Of a stretch of DNA of 39,338 nt, positions 17,205 to 22,707 are shown in pieces. The stretch lies in the IMG/VR virus record IMGVR_UViG_3300047586_000160, positions 1 to 39,338 of that record; one strand, written 5' to 3'. The DNA comes from a virus. Position 1 is the stretch's first letter. Every line of letters starts with the position of its first letter. The notes under the pieces were generated by a model. It did not search any database. It was not told the origin of the DNA and was given only the letters and a program-made list of their open reading frames with translations. Position numbers and translations under genes: made by a program.

Positions 17205-17649
17205 GGATGGCCTCAAGCGCCGCCAGTTCCTCGTCGGTGAGCATCGAGAGATCGAGCGGCACTTCCTGGATCTGGATGGGCTTCCCGCCGGGCCCGCTGC
17301 TCTCGACTCGCGTCGGTGCGTATAGGCCGAAGAGCTTGTTGAACTCGCGCTGGACATCAAGAGCCAAGCGCAGGTCCTTCTTGACGAGTGACCGACCGTA
17401 GATACTGTGCAGTCGCGCTTTGGCCCTGCCGAGTTCTAGCAGCCTCTCTTCGGCGCTTTCGGCTTCGAGCAGCTTGCGAGCCTCGACGACGTAGGTATCA
17501 ATCGTGCGACTGGAAACGTCCCACCCAAGTTGCTCCGCAGCGATGACAATCCCTCGGACGTCCACGCCATCGACGAGCATCTTGTAGACCTTGTGGACAC
17601 TGCGGGCCTTCTCGGCCTTGGTGCCACGCTGCCCATTGCCCCGGCTCAT
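17182..17649 (-). CDS. terS: Terminase small subunit
   Basis: The 155-residue protein precedes the large subunit and overlaps it. The N-terminal third is basic with a helix-turn-helix-like segment (GIVIAAEQLGWDVSSRTIDTYVVEA), followed by a helical oligomerisation region and a C-terminal tail with ELAALEAIRVKL. Small subunits recognise the pac or cos site and load the large subunit. The ATG at 17649 overlaps the TGA of the methyltransferase-like remnant (ATGA). Confidence 0.8.
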   Translation of the reverse strand: MSRGNGQRGTKAEKARSVHKVYKMLVDGVDVRGIVIAAEQLGWDVSSRTIDTYVVEARKLLEAESAEERLLELGRAKARLHSIYGRSLVKKDLRLALDVQREFNKLFGLYAPTRVESSGPGGKPIQIQEVPLDLSMLTDEELAALEAIRVKLTNG

Positions 17650-17741
17650 GGCAGCCGCTCAGCCGCCACCTCTTCGAAGGTCCGCCCGTCGCCATCGAGA
17701 GTGGCTTGCTTGCCCGTGAACGACTGCCAACGCAGAATCAC
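17646..17741 (-). pseudogene. C-terminal remnant of a phage DNA methyltransferase
   Basis: A 31-codon frame starts at a GTG at 17741 that overlaps the HNH stop (GTGA) and ends in a TGA overlapping the terminase small-subunit ATG. It reads ILRWQSFTGKQATLDGDG followed by RTFEEVAAER. That closely resembles the conserved C-terminal end of phage N6-adenine/N4-cytosine methyltransferases (RWQxFTGKxAxLxGDGxTFxE). No other methyltransferase part is found next to it. It looks like what is left after the HNH gene displaced the front of the gene, or a retained 31-residue coupling peptide. The resemblance is from memory of the family. Confidence 0.55.
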
Positions 17742-18277
17742 GGCCCGGCCTTCCAGCTTCTCCCGCGCGCCGCCCTGCGAATTGTGGTCGGGTCAACGTC
17801 GTGCTGCTTGGCCAGGGCCACGACCTCGCCGGGAGCGAACTTCTTTCCACGCAACTGAGACACGAGGTCTGCACTGAGCTTGGCGCGTCCGTGGGCAGCG
17901 CCGCGAAGGTGTGGCGTGTGGAGCGTCCCGTGACGGCGTTGGTCGTCAACGTTCTGGCGGTGCAGCGCCCAACGCAGGTTGCCGGGGACGTTGTTCGTCG
18001 AGTCACCGTCCAGGTGGCATACCTCGTGTGACGGTGAAGGGCGAGCGCCAAGAAACGCCTCAGCAACAAGAACATGGACGCCAGCGCGTCGGTGAGTGCC
18101 AAGGCAGACGTAGAGGTACTGCCGGGCTGTCCCGGCTCGCCAGGGCTTCAGGATGTTCCCCCGAAGGCCACGGATGCGACCCCGTGAGGAAGCCGCGTAG
18201 GGCGAGTGGCCAGGGATGACTCGCCACTCTTCGATGACCAGGGGGAAACAAGGTGGGATGCTACAATCGGCGCGCAT
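17738..18277 (-). CDS. NUMOD4/HNH homing endonuclease
   Basis: The 179-residue protein has a NUMOD4-type DNA-binding segment (EEWRVIPGHSPYAASSRGRI, about 16-38) and an HNH_3 nuclease core with VLVAEAFLG, H88 and D90 (CHLDGD), N95, N96 and N100. The C-terminal region (about 132-175) looks like a helix-turn-helix, with a segment DPTTIRRAARGRSWK typical of NUMOD/IENR repeats. Such enzymes are free-standing homing endonucleases. The ATG at 18277 has GGAGG four bases upstream, inside the leader hairpin. Its 3' end runs into a methyltransferase remnant, which marks a likely insertion point. Confidence 0.85.
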   Translation of the reverse strand: MRADCSIPPCFPLVIEEWRVIPGHSPYAASSRGRIRGLRGNILKPWRAGTARQYLYVCLGTHRRAGVHVLVAEAFLGARPSPSHEVCHLDGDSTNNVPGNLRWALHRQNVDDQRRHGTLHTPHLRGAAHGRAKLSADLVSQLRGKKFAPGEVVALAKQHDVDPTTIRRAARGRSWKAGP

Positions 18278-18340
18278 CGGACCTCCAATGTCCGTTGCCA
18301 TGCCCCCGGCTGTTGACCGCAGCGCGGGGGCGCTTACGTT
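18278..18340 (-). ncRNA. Structured leader element A (copy 1 of a repeated RNA motif)
   Basis: Read on the minus strand: AACGTAAG (18340-18333), a stem of 7 bp (18331-18325 with 18308-18302), an inner stem of 4 bp (18323-18320 with 18312-18309), TGGCA, and a second hairpin of 5 bp (18294-18290 with 18282-18278) whose loop holds TGGAG, the ribosome binding site of the HNH gene. Copy 2 is at 29214-29275. Four base pairs differ between copies in a compensated way. Conservation continues about 19 bases into each coding region. On the plus strand the same block follows an extended -10 motif (TG-C-TACAAT, 18262-18267), so an antisense RNA is also possible. Confidence 0.65.
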
Positions 18341-18434
18341 GACGACCCTACCACATGCCGGTGACGGCCAAGCGTAGGGGATCGGCCGCTCGGTGGGCCA
18401 TGGTTCGACGGGTAGTGCGCCGTCGCTCGATGCC

Positions 18435-18454
18435 TGTCGCACTGACATGCGACA
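18435..18454 (-). terminator. Short hairpin upstream of the HNH leader
   Basis: A 7-bp perfect stem TGTCGCA/TGCGACA with a six-base loop lies just after the small gene at 18458. No T-run follows on the minus strand. It could end or attenuate transcripts from the integrase side, or be an operator. The intervening 18341-18434 holds nothing else I can identify. Confidence 0.4.
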
Positions 18455-18457
18455 AGC

Positions 18458-18667
18458 CTATTGAGGCTGCTGTTCCCCCTCGATCGTGATGCCTAGAGCG
18501 TGCGCTCGTACGGTCAGAGCGCTGTAGAGGTCGCAGAGGAGCTTCGGGTCATTGCTCGTCTCGTCCATGACCTCGCGCAGGTCGAGATCCATCATGTCAC
18601 AGGCGGTAGGGAGACTGGTGCCGCGCACGATCATGCCGCAAAGGATGGTGAACTGTTCGTCGGTCAT
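18458..18667 (-). CDS. Small acidic protein, unknown
   Basis: The 69-residue product is helical and acidic, with TACDMMDLDLREVMDETSND in the middle, which resembles the first helix-turn-helix of terminase small subunits only weakly. A TAGAAT -10 motif ends six bases before the ATG, so the mRNA is probably leaderless. The gene stands alone between the winged-helix gene and the HNH leader. I do not recognise the family. Confidence 0.55.
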   Translation of the reverse strand: MTDEQFTILCGMIVRGTSLPTACDMMDLDLREVMDETSNDPKLLCDLYSALTVRAHALGITIEGEQQPQ

Positions 18668-18673
18668 GACGGC

Positions 18674-18679
18674 ATTCTA
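18674..18679 (-). promoter_or_regulatory. Leaderless promoter -10 (TAGAAT)
   Basis: TAGAAT on the minus strand lies six bases before the ATG at 18667. Transcription from it would begin at or next to the start codon. Leaderless mRNAs are frequent in actinobacteria. The -35 region is poor. The same hexamer precedes other genes here (35235-35240, 37677-37682). Confidence 0.45.
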
Positions 18680-18703
18680 CCGCTGCCAGAAGGCAAAGCA
18701 GGG

Positions 18704-19084
18704 TCAGTGCAGCTCATACCCCGACCCACGCACACCGACGATCGGCCACCCGGCCTTCCTCAGTCTTCGGACCGAGCGCCAGATCCTCTTCCGGTCTTTC
18801 GTCCCAAACATCCGGGCGACGTTGACCGGCCGGCCGCCATGCACGGCCTCGATCAACACCGAAAGCACGCGCTCGTCGAGGTAGCGGTCGAACTGGAGCT
18901 CATACTGCTCATCACCACCGGGGTGGCATGAGCAGGCGATTGCCGTGATGGGCCGGTCACGTCCGAGGAAGCCTCCGCAAATGCGACAGCGCCGCCGCCA
19001 GCCTTCGATGGCTGCCGGCGGTTCATACCGAAGCTTTTCGAAGCTTCTTGCCTCGGCTCTGCCGGGCGATGGTGCTCTCGTCAC
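18704..19084 (-). CDS. Zinc-finger/winged-helix-like regulatory protein
   Basis: The 126-residue protein carries a cysteine cluster (CRICGG and CSCHPGG) that could bind zinc, and then a winged-helix-like C-terminal half: LDERVLSVLIEAVHGG, KDRKRIWRSVRRLRKAGWPI and a wing ending GSGYELH. It resembles biotin-repressor-type HTH domains. The protein at 21054-21569 has the same layout and a similar KSGYEL ending. It lies 33 bases after the 14-bp palindrome at 19117, between integrase and late genes, a natural place for a lysogeny regulator. That role is inference. The start is a GTG at 19084. Confidence 0.55.
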   Translation of the reverse strand: MTRAPSPGRAEARSFEKLRYEPPAAIEGWRRRCRICGGFLGRDRPITAIACSCHPGGDEQYELQFDRYLDERVLSVLIEAVHGGRPVNVARMFGTKDRKRIWRSVRRLRKAGWPIVGVRGSGYELH

Positions 19085-19116
19085 GCGCCGAGGCTACGGT
19101 GCGCGTGAGGCTGAGG

Positions 19117-19130
19117 CTAAGACGTCTTAG
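19117..19130. promoter_or_regulatory. 14-bp perfect palindrome, copy 1
   Basis: CTAAGACGTCTTAG overlaps the last codons and stop of the integrase gene and lies 33 bp upstream of the winged-helix gene start. The identical 14-mer occurs once more at 34817-34830. A dyad of this size fits a dimeric HTH operator. Confidence 0.6.
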
Positions 19131-20283
19131 GCCTCATCACTCGTCCGAGGATGACGTCCGTCGCCTTGGCGGCGTCGTCCTGCATGTCGGGCAGCACGTG
19201 AGCGTAGATGTTGAGCGTCGTCGACACCGAGGCATGCCCGAGCCGCTCGCTGACGACCTTCACCGGCACGCCGGCGCGCAGGAGCTCGGTGGCATGCGTG
19301 TGGCGCAGACAGTGGAAGTGGACGCCCTCGATCTTGACACCGTCACAAAGGCGGGCAAAGGCGCGGGTGACGGTGCTCGGGCGACGTGCCTCGCCGTTCG
19401 TGCAGGGGAACACCAGGCCGCGATCGCGGTAGGTCGAGACCGCTTTGCGTAGTTCGTCCTGGGTTGCCTTGTGTGCCTCGAGGAAGGCAACGACGCTGTC
19501 CGGGATGCGCACCTGGCGCGTGGCCATGTCGGTCTTCGTCTCGCCGAGATCGACGCCGGCCGTCGACTCCTCCATCGATGCGCGCACACCGACCACACCG
19601 GCCTTGAGGTCGACGTCGGACCACTTCAGCGCGATGACCTCGCCGCGGCGCATGCCGGTCGCCAGCGCGAGCAGCACGGGCCCGTACATCCAGCCGACCG
19701 TGCCGTCGTCTGGGAGATCCTTCTTCTTCTTGCGTGTGCTCCTACGCGCCGCCTCGAGGAGCGCGGCCTGCTCTTCGACGTTGAGCGCGCGGATCTGCGC
19801 CTTGACCAGCGCCGGCTTCTCGACGCGGTCGGCCGGGTTGGTGGCCAGCTTGCCCCAGGAGACGGCTCGATCGAGCGCCTTGTGCAGCGTCCAGTAGTGC
19901 TTGGCGATCGTCGCCGGCGCGAGGCCTTGCTTGTGCTGGGTGGTCATGAAGCGCTCGACGTGCAGCGGGCGTAGGTCGCACAGGCGGGTTCGACCCAGCG
20001 CCGGCTTGAGGTGCCGCTCGACGGTGATCTTGTAGTGGTCACGGGTGCGCTGGCGCTTCTCGCGCGAGACGTGCAGCAGCCATTCGTCGAGGTACTCGGA
20101 CAGACTCTCGGTCGAGGCCTGGACATAGCCGCCTTTGGCGACCTCGCCACCCAGCATCGCCGCCTGTCGCTTGGCTTCGCCCTCGGTATCGCAGGTGAGG
20201 CACTTGCGTCGGCGGATGCCCTGCTCGTCCTCTCCGAGCTCCACCGTGACGAGCCACTTCTTGCCTCGCTTGCGGATCCCCAC
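19117..20283 (-). CDS. int: Tyrosine integrase
   Basis: The 388-residue recombinase has an N-terminal arm-binding-like domain (1-50), a SAM-like core-binding domain (about 58-150) and a catalytic domain with R212 (TGMRRGE), K250 (GETKT), H324 and R327 (HCLRH), H350 (LGH) and the nucleophile Y360 (LNIYAH). It integrates the phage genome at attB, here predicted to be a tRNA-Ile gene. I chose the GTG at 20283 because AGGGGAG lies five bases upstream and the predicted promoter starts at about 20310; an upstream TTG at 20346 would precede the promoter. It lies directly beside attP. Confidence 0.95.
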   Translation of the reverse strand: MGIRKRGKKWLVTVELGEDEQGIRRRKCLTCDTEGEAKRQAAMLGGEVAKGGYVQASTESLSEYLDEWLLHVSREKRQRTRDHYKITVERHLKPALGRTRLCDLRPLHVERFMTTQHKQGLAPATIAKHYWTLHKALDRAVSWGKLATNPADRVEKPALVKAQIRALNVEEQAALLEAARRSTRKKKKDLPDDGTVGWMYGPVLLALATGMRRGEVIALKWSDVDLKAGVVGVRASMEESTAGVDLGETKTDMATRQVRIPDSVVAFLEAHKATQDELRKAVSTYRDRGLVFPCTNGEARRPSTVTRAFARLCDGVKIEGVHFHCLRHTHATELLRAGVPVKVVSERLGHASVSTTLNIYAHVLPDMQDDAAKATDVILGRVMRPKTS

Positions 20284-20316
20284 GCACACTCCCCTAGATG
20301 CCGGCTGCGAGGCTCC

Positions 20317-20346
20317 AGTATCGTCCGTTGACGGGACGTTTGGCAA
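20317..20346 (-). promoter_or_regulatory. Integrase promoter overlapping arm sites
   Basis: TTGCCA (20346-20341) and GATACT (20322-20317) are separated by 18 bases, five and four matches to consensus. The -35 hexamer is part of the GGCAACA arm repeat, so integrase bound at its arm sites would block its own promoter. The predicted start is about 25 bases before the GTG. Confidence 0.5.
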
Positions 20347-20587
20347 CAGTCGGCAACAAAGCCGCCGGGTGACGATCTTGGGGAGGGACGAAACTGCCTG
20401 GAAATGATGGTGGGCGCACGTGGATTCGAACCACGGACCTCTTCCTTATCAGAGCAACGAGTCGATTCTCGCTGGTTGTCGCACGCTCCGAAAAGGCCCT
20501 TTCAGCATGACCGACTCAGGCTCTCGGTGACGACCACCGGCCGGCAACTAGCGTCTGTCGCTGTCGTCTCCGGCAACAGCGGGCAAC
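20341..20587. other. attP: attP region: tRNA-Ile core with flanking arm repeats
   Basis: The core at 20408-20452, read on the minus strand, is the 3' part of a tRNA-Ile from the anticodon loop to CCA: loop CTGATAA with anticodon GAT, stem strand GGAAG, variable AGGTC, T-arm CGTGG-TTCGAAT-CCACG, acceptor strand TGCGCCC, A, CCA. Upstream of the loop the pairing partner of GGAAG is absent, so no full tRNA is present. Copies of GGCAAC flank it: 20342 and 20352 on one side, 20543, 20572 and 20582 on the other, with pairs 10 bp apart. This fits a tyrosine-integrase attP: crossover in the anticodon loop, arms outside. Confidence 0.85.
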
Positions 20588-21057
20588 GATGGCTCCGACC
20601 ACTCCCACAGCCGCTGATGGCCACGGCATGGGATGGGCACACCAAACTGCACCGGATTGGTGAGCATCCAGCCGAAGCGGCCGGGAGTGAAGTCACCAAG
20701 GGAGAGTTCAAGGTCGGTAAGACCACGAAGCAGGCCGTCATTGACCTTGAGTATCGGACGAGTTCTGTTGTCAGAGGAAATGGCGAACGATTCGACCCGG
20801 TAGCAGCCCACCAATTCCGCCGTGCCAAGGATGACGCCGCGCGGCACGTCCATGATGTTAGGCAGGCCCGCGTCGCGTAGGGGAGCGTGAAGATAGCTCG
20901 TAGGGCCGACGATGGACACAAGTTCCATGTAGCTCAGTTTCGCCGCATGTATCGCCAGCGGCCCGCGATAGTCGGTCGCCCAGGAGCGCGTCTCGATAGT
21001 CTTGACGCCGGCCACGACGAGACTAGCCCAGGGCTGCCAGAGGCTTAGGGACTTCAT
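20548..21057 (-). CDS. ASCH-domain protein
   Basis: The 169-residue protein begins with SLWQPWASLVVAGVKTIETR and then YRGPLAIHAAK, the hallmark of the ASCH domain, an RNA-binding beta-barrel related to PUA. Later segments VILGTAELVGCYR and FGWMLTNP also fit. ASCH proteins in phages are thought to bind RNA or modified nucleotides; the role here is unknown. The ATG at 21057 has GGAGG upstream and overlaps the preceding stop. The 3' end runs into the attP arm repeats. Confidence 0.85.
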   Translation of the reverse strand: MKSLSLWQPWASLVVAGVKTIETRSWATDYRGPLAIHAAKLSYMELVSIVGPTSYLHAPLRDAGLPNIMDVPRGVILGTAELVGCYRVESFAISSDNRTRPILKVNDGLLRGLTDLELSLGDFTPGRFGWMLTNPVQFGVPIPCRGHQRLWEWSEPSLPAVAGDDSDRR

Positions 21058-21569
21058 GATTCCTCCACTTCGAACACAGTCAGTTGTCCAGGAAGCCGGA
21101 CGCAGCTCCTGCGATGCCGTCGGCGCCGGAAGCGGTACCGCCAGCGGACGAGCTCGTAGCCCGACTTCCCAGGAGTGCTCGAGATCTCGAACCCTCGCCT
21201 GCGCAGCCAGCGCATGAGCGGCACCAGGTCGACCGCGGTCAGTTCGACCCCGTAGGCCGCCAGCGCCTTGCCCAGGTCGAGCGACTCTCCTGGATGCAGG
21301 TTGCGTTGTAGCAAGAGCAGTGCCGCCGCGAGCTCGTGATGATCGGCGGACGATGTCGCGATGCCAGCAAACGGCTGCAGCGTACTCTTGCCATTGCGCT
21401 GACACGGAGAGCAGAGCTGCAACGGGTTGTCACGCGAATCGCGGTTGTCGTTGGCAAGCACCGCACCACAAGAGTGGCAGCGCGGTTCGGTGGGATCGGT
21501 GTCGCCGGCGAACGGTGGGTGTTCCACCGGCAGCGCACACGAGAGCGGGACGTCACGAGTCGCCAGCAC
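21054..21569 (-). CDS. Zinc-ribbon and winged-helix-like protein
   Basis: The 171-residue protein has a zinc ribbon (CHSCG and CSPCQ, about residues 31-57) that resembles an HNH-like or DksA-like metal site without the nuclease residues. A helical region follows, then a winged-helix-like segment with LVPLMRWLRRRGFEI and GKSGYEL. The C-terminal 35 residues are very basic. It shares layout with 18704-19084, so the two may be distant paralogues. The start is GTG at 21569, with AGGAC close by. Confidence 0.5.
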   Translation of the reverse strand: MLATRDVPLSCALPVEHPPFAGDTDPTEPRCHSCGAVLANDNRDSRDNPLQLCSPCQRNGKSTLQPFAGIATSSADHHELAAALLLLQRNLHPGESLDLGKALAAYGVELTAVDLVPLMRWLRRRGFEISSTPGKSGYELVRWRYRFRRRRHRRSCVRLPGQLTVFEVEES

Positions 21570-21819
21570 GTCCTACCCTGGCAAGCAGTTCTCTCGTCGG
21601 CATGTAGCGCGCACCCTTGCGTAGCGCCGAGCGGCGCTTGGCCGGCGTGAGGTCATAGTGCGTGTAGCGGTGGCCGGCCGCCCTGGTCTGCTTGTACTCG
21701 GCCTTCAGGCCAAGCTTGCAGATGGCGAAGTAGTCGAGCTCCTTCTCGTTGGTACCCAGCAGGTGACACCATTGCTTGCCGCCCGGGTGGACCTTCGGAT
21801 CGTCGACGAAGACCGTCAC
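21553..21819 (-). CDS. DUF4031 protein
   Basis: An 88-residue protein with the DUF4031 pattern: TVFVDDPKVHPGGKQWCHLL at the start, a middle segment with KxxH-like basics and HYDLTPAKRRSALRKGA near the end. DUF4031 is common in actinophages and actinobacteria but has no known role. The GTG start at 21819 overlaps the previous TGA (GTGA). Confidence 0.75.
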   Translation of the reverse strand: MTVFVDDPKVHPGGKQWCHLLGTNEKELDYFAICKLGLKAEYKQTRAAGHRYTHYDLTPAKRRSALRKGARYMPTRELLARVGRAGDS

Positions 21820-22004
21820 GTCTGGGCCGCCTCGCAGCCCTCGTCGTACCCCTCGCTCTTGGCTCGCTCTATGCACTTCGGACAGGCCTCGACGGTGATG
21901 GACGGCCCCCTATGGTAGCGGTCGTCGTCCGATGTCTTCGTGAGGTGGCACAGACCCTCGCCGCACGAGCAGTAGACCTCGAACTCAAGCGTCAGGGCTG
22001 GCAT
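21816..22004 (-). CDS. Small zinc-binding protein
   Basis: This 62-residue protein has two cysteine pairs (CSCGEGLC and CPKC) separated by about 25 residues, as in a zinc ribbon. It starts at the ATG at 22004 with GAGGAGG upstream and overlaps the resolvase stop. The C-terminus is acidic. It may bind nucleic acid or a partner; the function is unknown. Confidence 0.6.
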   Translation of the reverse strand: MPALTLEFEVYCSCGEGLCHLTKTSDDDRYHRGPSITVEACPKCIERAKSEGYDEGCEAAQT

Positions 22005-22420
22005 CGGGAACCTCCTCTCCAGATCCGGTAGAACCCGTGCAGCTCCGCGTCGCGCGCATGCTCGCCGGCGCCGTGCGACGCCAGCTCGATCGCGCGACGC
22101 TTCACCATCGCTGTCGTCGCGCGCTTGATGCTCGCCGGCTGGAGGATGAACGGTACCTTGGCTCTACTGCACAGCCAGCGCAGCACGCCGATGACCTCGA
22201 CGGTGCGCAGGTCGTCGTAGGCCAGCATCGAAGCCGCCTTGGGGTAGAGCCGGAACTCTTCGCAGACGATCTCGCTGACCGCGCAATCCTCGAGGGCCTT
22301 CTCGACGACGCTCAGCAGGTCTGACGGGGTGTACTCCTGCGCCCAATCACAGTGCTCGTCGTGGAAGAGCGCTAGACCGCAGTGGACGGTGCCGGGATCG
22401 ATGGACAGAAAGGCGGTCAT
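21992..22420 (-). CDS. RuvC-like Holliday junction resolvase
   Basis: The 142-residue protein has an RNase H fold with D8 (SIDPGTVHCGLALF), E54/E55 (VCEEFRL), and D124 near the end (HARDAELHGF), the acidic set of RuvC-type nucleases. It probably resolves branched DNA before packaging. The ATG at 22420 begins the domain; longer frames reach into the iteron region. It lies after the replication helicase gene and a candidate origin. Confidence 0.8.
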   Translation of the reverse strand: MTAFLSIDPGTVHCGLALFHDEHCDWAQEYTPSDLLSVVEKALEDCAVSEIVCEEFRLYPKAASMLAYDDLRTVEVIGVLRWLCSRAKVPFILQPASIKRATTAMVKRRAIELASHGAGEHARDAELHGFYRIWRGGSRCQP

Positions 22421-22431
22421 CGCGACACCTG

Positions 22432-22707
22432 GGCACTTGTGGCACTTGCTGCAGACATTGGGCCCACGTATGTGCATGCGCGCGTCATGCGCGCGCATAT
22501 AGGCGTTATGTCTGTACTAAGTGCCACAAGTGCCACAAAAGGTACTTTCTTGCTGCAAATAGGCTGTGGCACTTGCCTGGGCACTTGTGTGGCACTGTGG
22601 CACTTCATATCAGCTCACCGCCCTGAAAGAGAGCGCCCATCCGAACTAAACTGTAGCGACGCAACCTTGAGGTGTGGCTCCCTGGGGCATCGTGAGTAAG
22701 TGCCACA
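22432..22707. repeat. Iteron cluster (nine GTGGCACTT-type copies), candidate origin
   Basis: GTGGCACTT or its complement AAGTGCCAC occurs at 22432 (GGCACTT), 22439-22447, 22519-22527, 22528-22536, 22566-22574, 22579-22586 (one mismatch), 22589-22596 (GTGGCACT), 22597-22605 and 22699-22707. They are in both orientations around a short AT-richer stretch (about 22537-22563). The cluster lies between the SF3 helicase and resolvase genes, a usual place for a replication origin. An operator array is the alternative. Confidence 0.75.
22476..22498. repeat. 8-bp inverted repeat upstream of the resolvase gene
   Basis: ATGCGCGC (22476-22483) and GCGCGCAT (22491-22498) form an 8-bp stem with a seven-base loop, inside the iteron region and upstream of the resolvase start. 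It could be an origin structure or a transcript hairpin. Confidence 0.5.

Noticed and set aside
17738-18448. Longer HNH protein starting at 18448
   Set aside because: The extra residues are non-homologous, cross the structured leader and have no ribosome binding site; ATG 18277 has GGAGG.
17646-18457. Group I intron carrying the HNH gene
   Set aside because: No methyltransferase 5' exon lies upstream and I could not find P, Q, R, S core elements; a free-standing homing gene is simpler.
20408-20490. Complete tRNA-Ile gene
   Set aside because: Only the 3' half from the anticodon loop is present; the anticodon stem partner, D-arm and 5' acceptor strand are missing.
20404-20880. Plus-strand reading frame with ARGFEPRT at its start
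   Set aside because: That peptide is the well-known false translation of the complement of a tRNA T-arm; the stretch is the attP core and the antisense of the ASCH gene.
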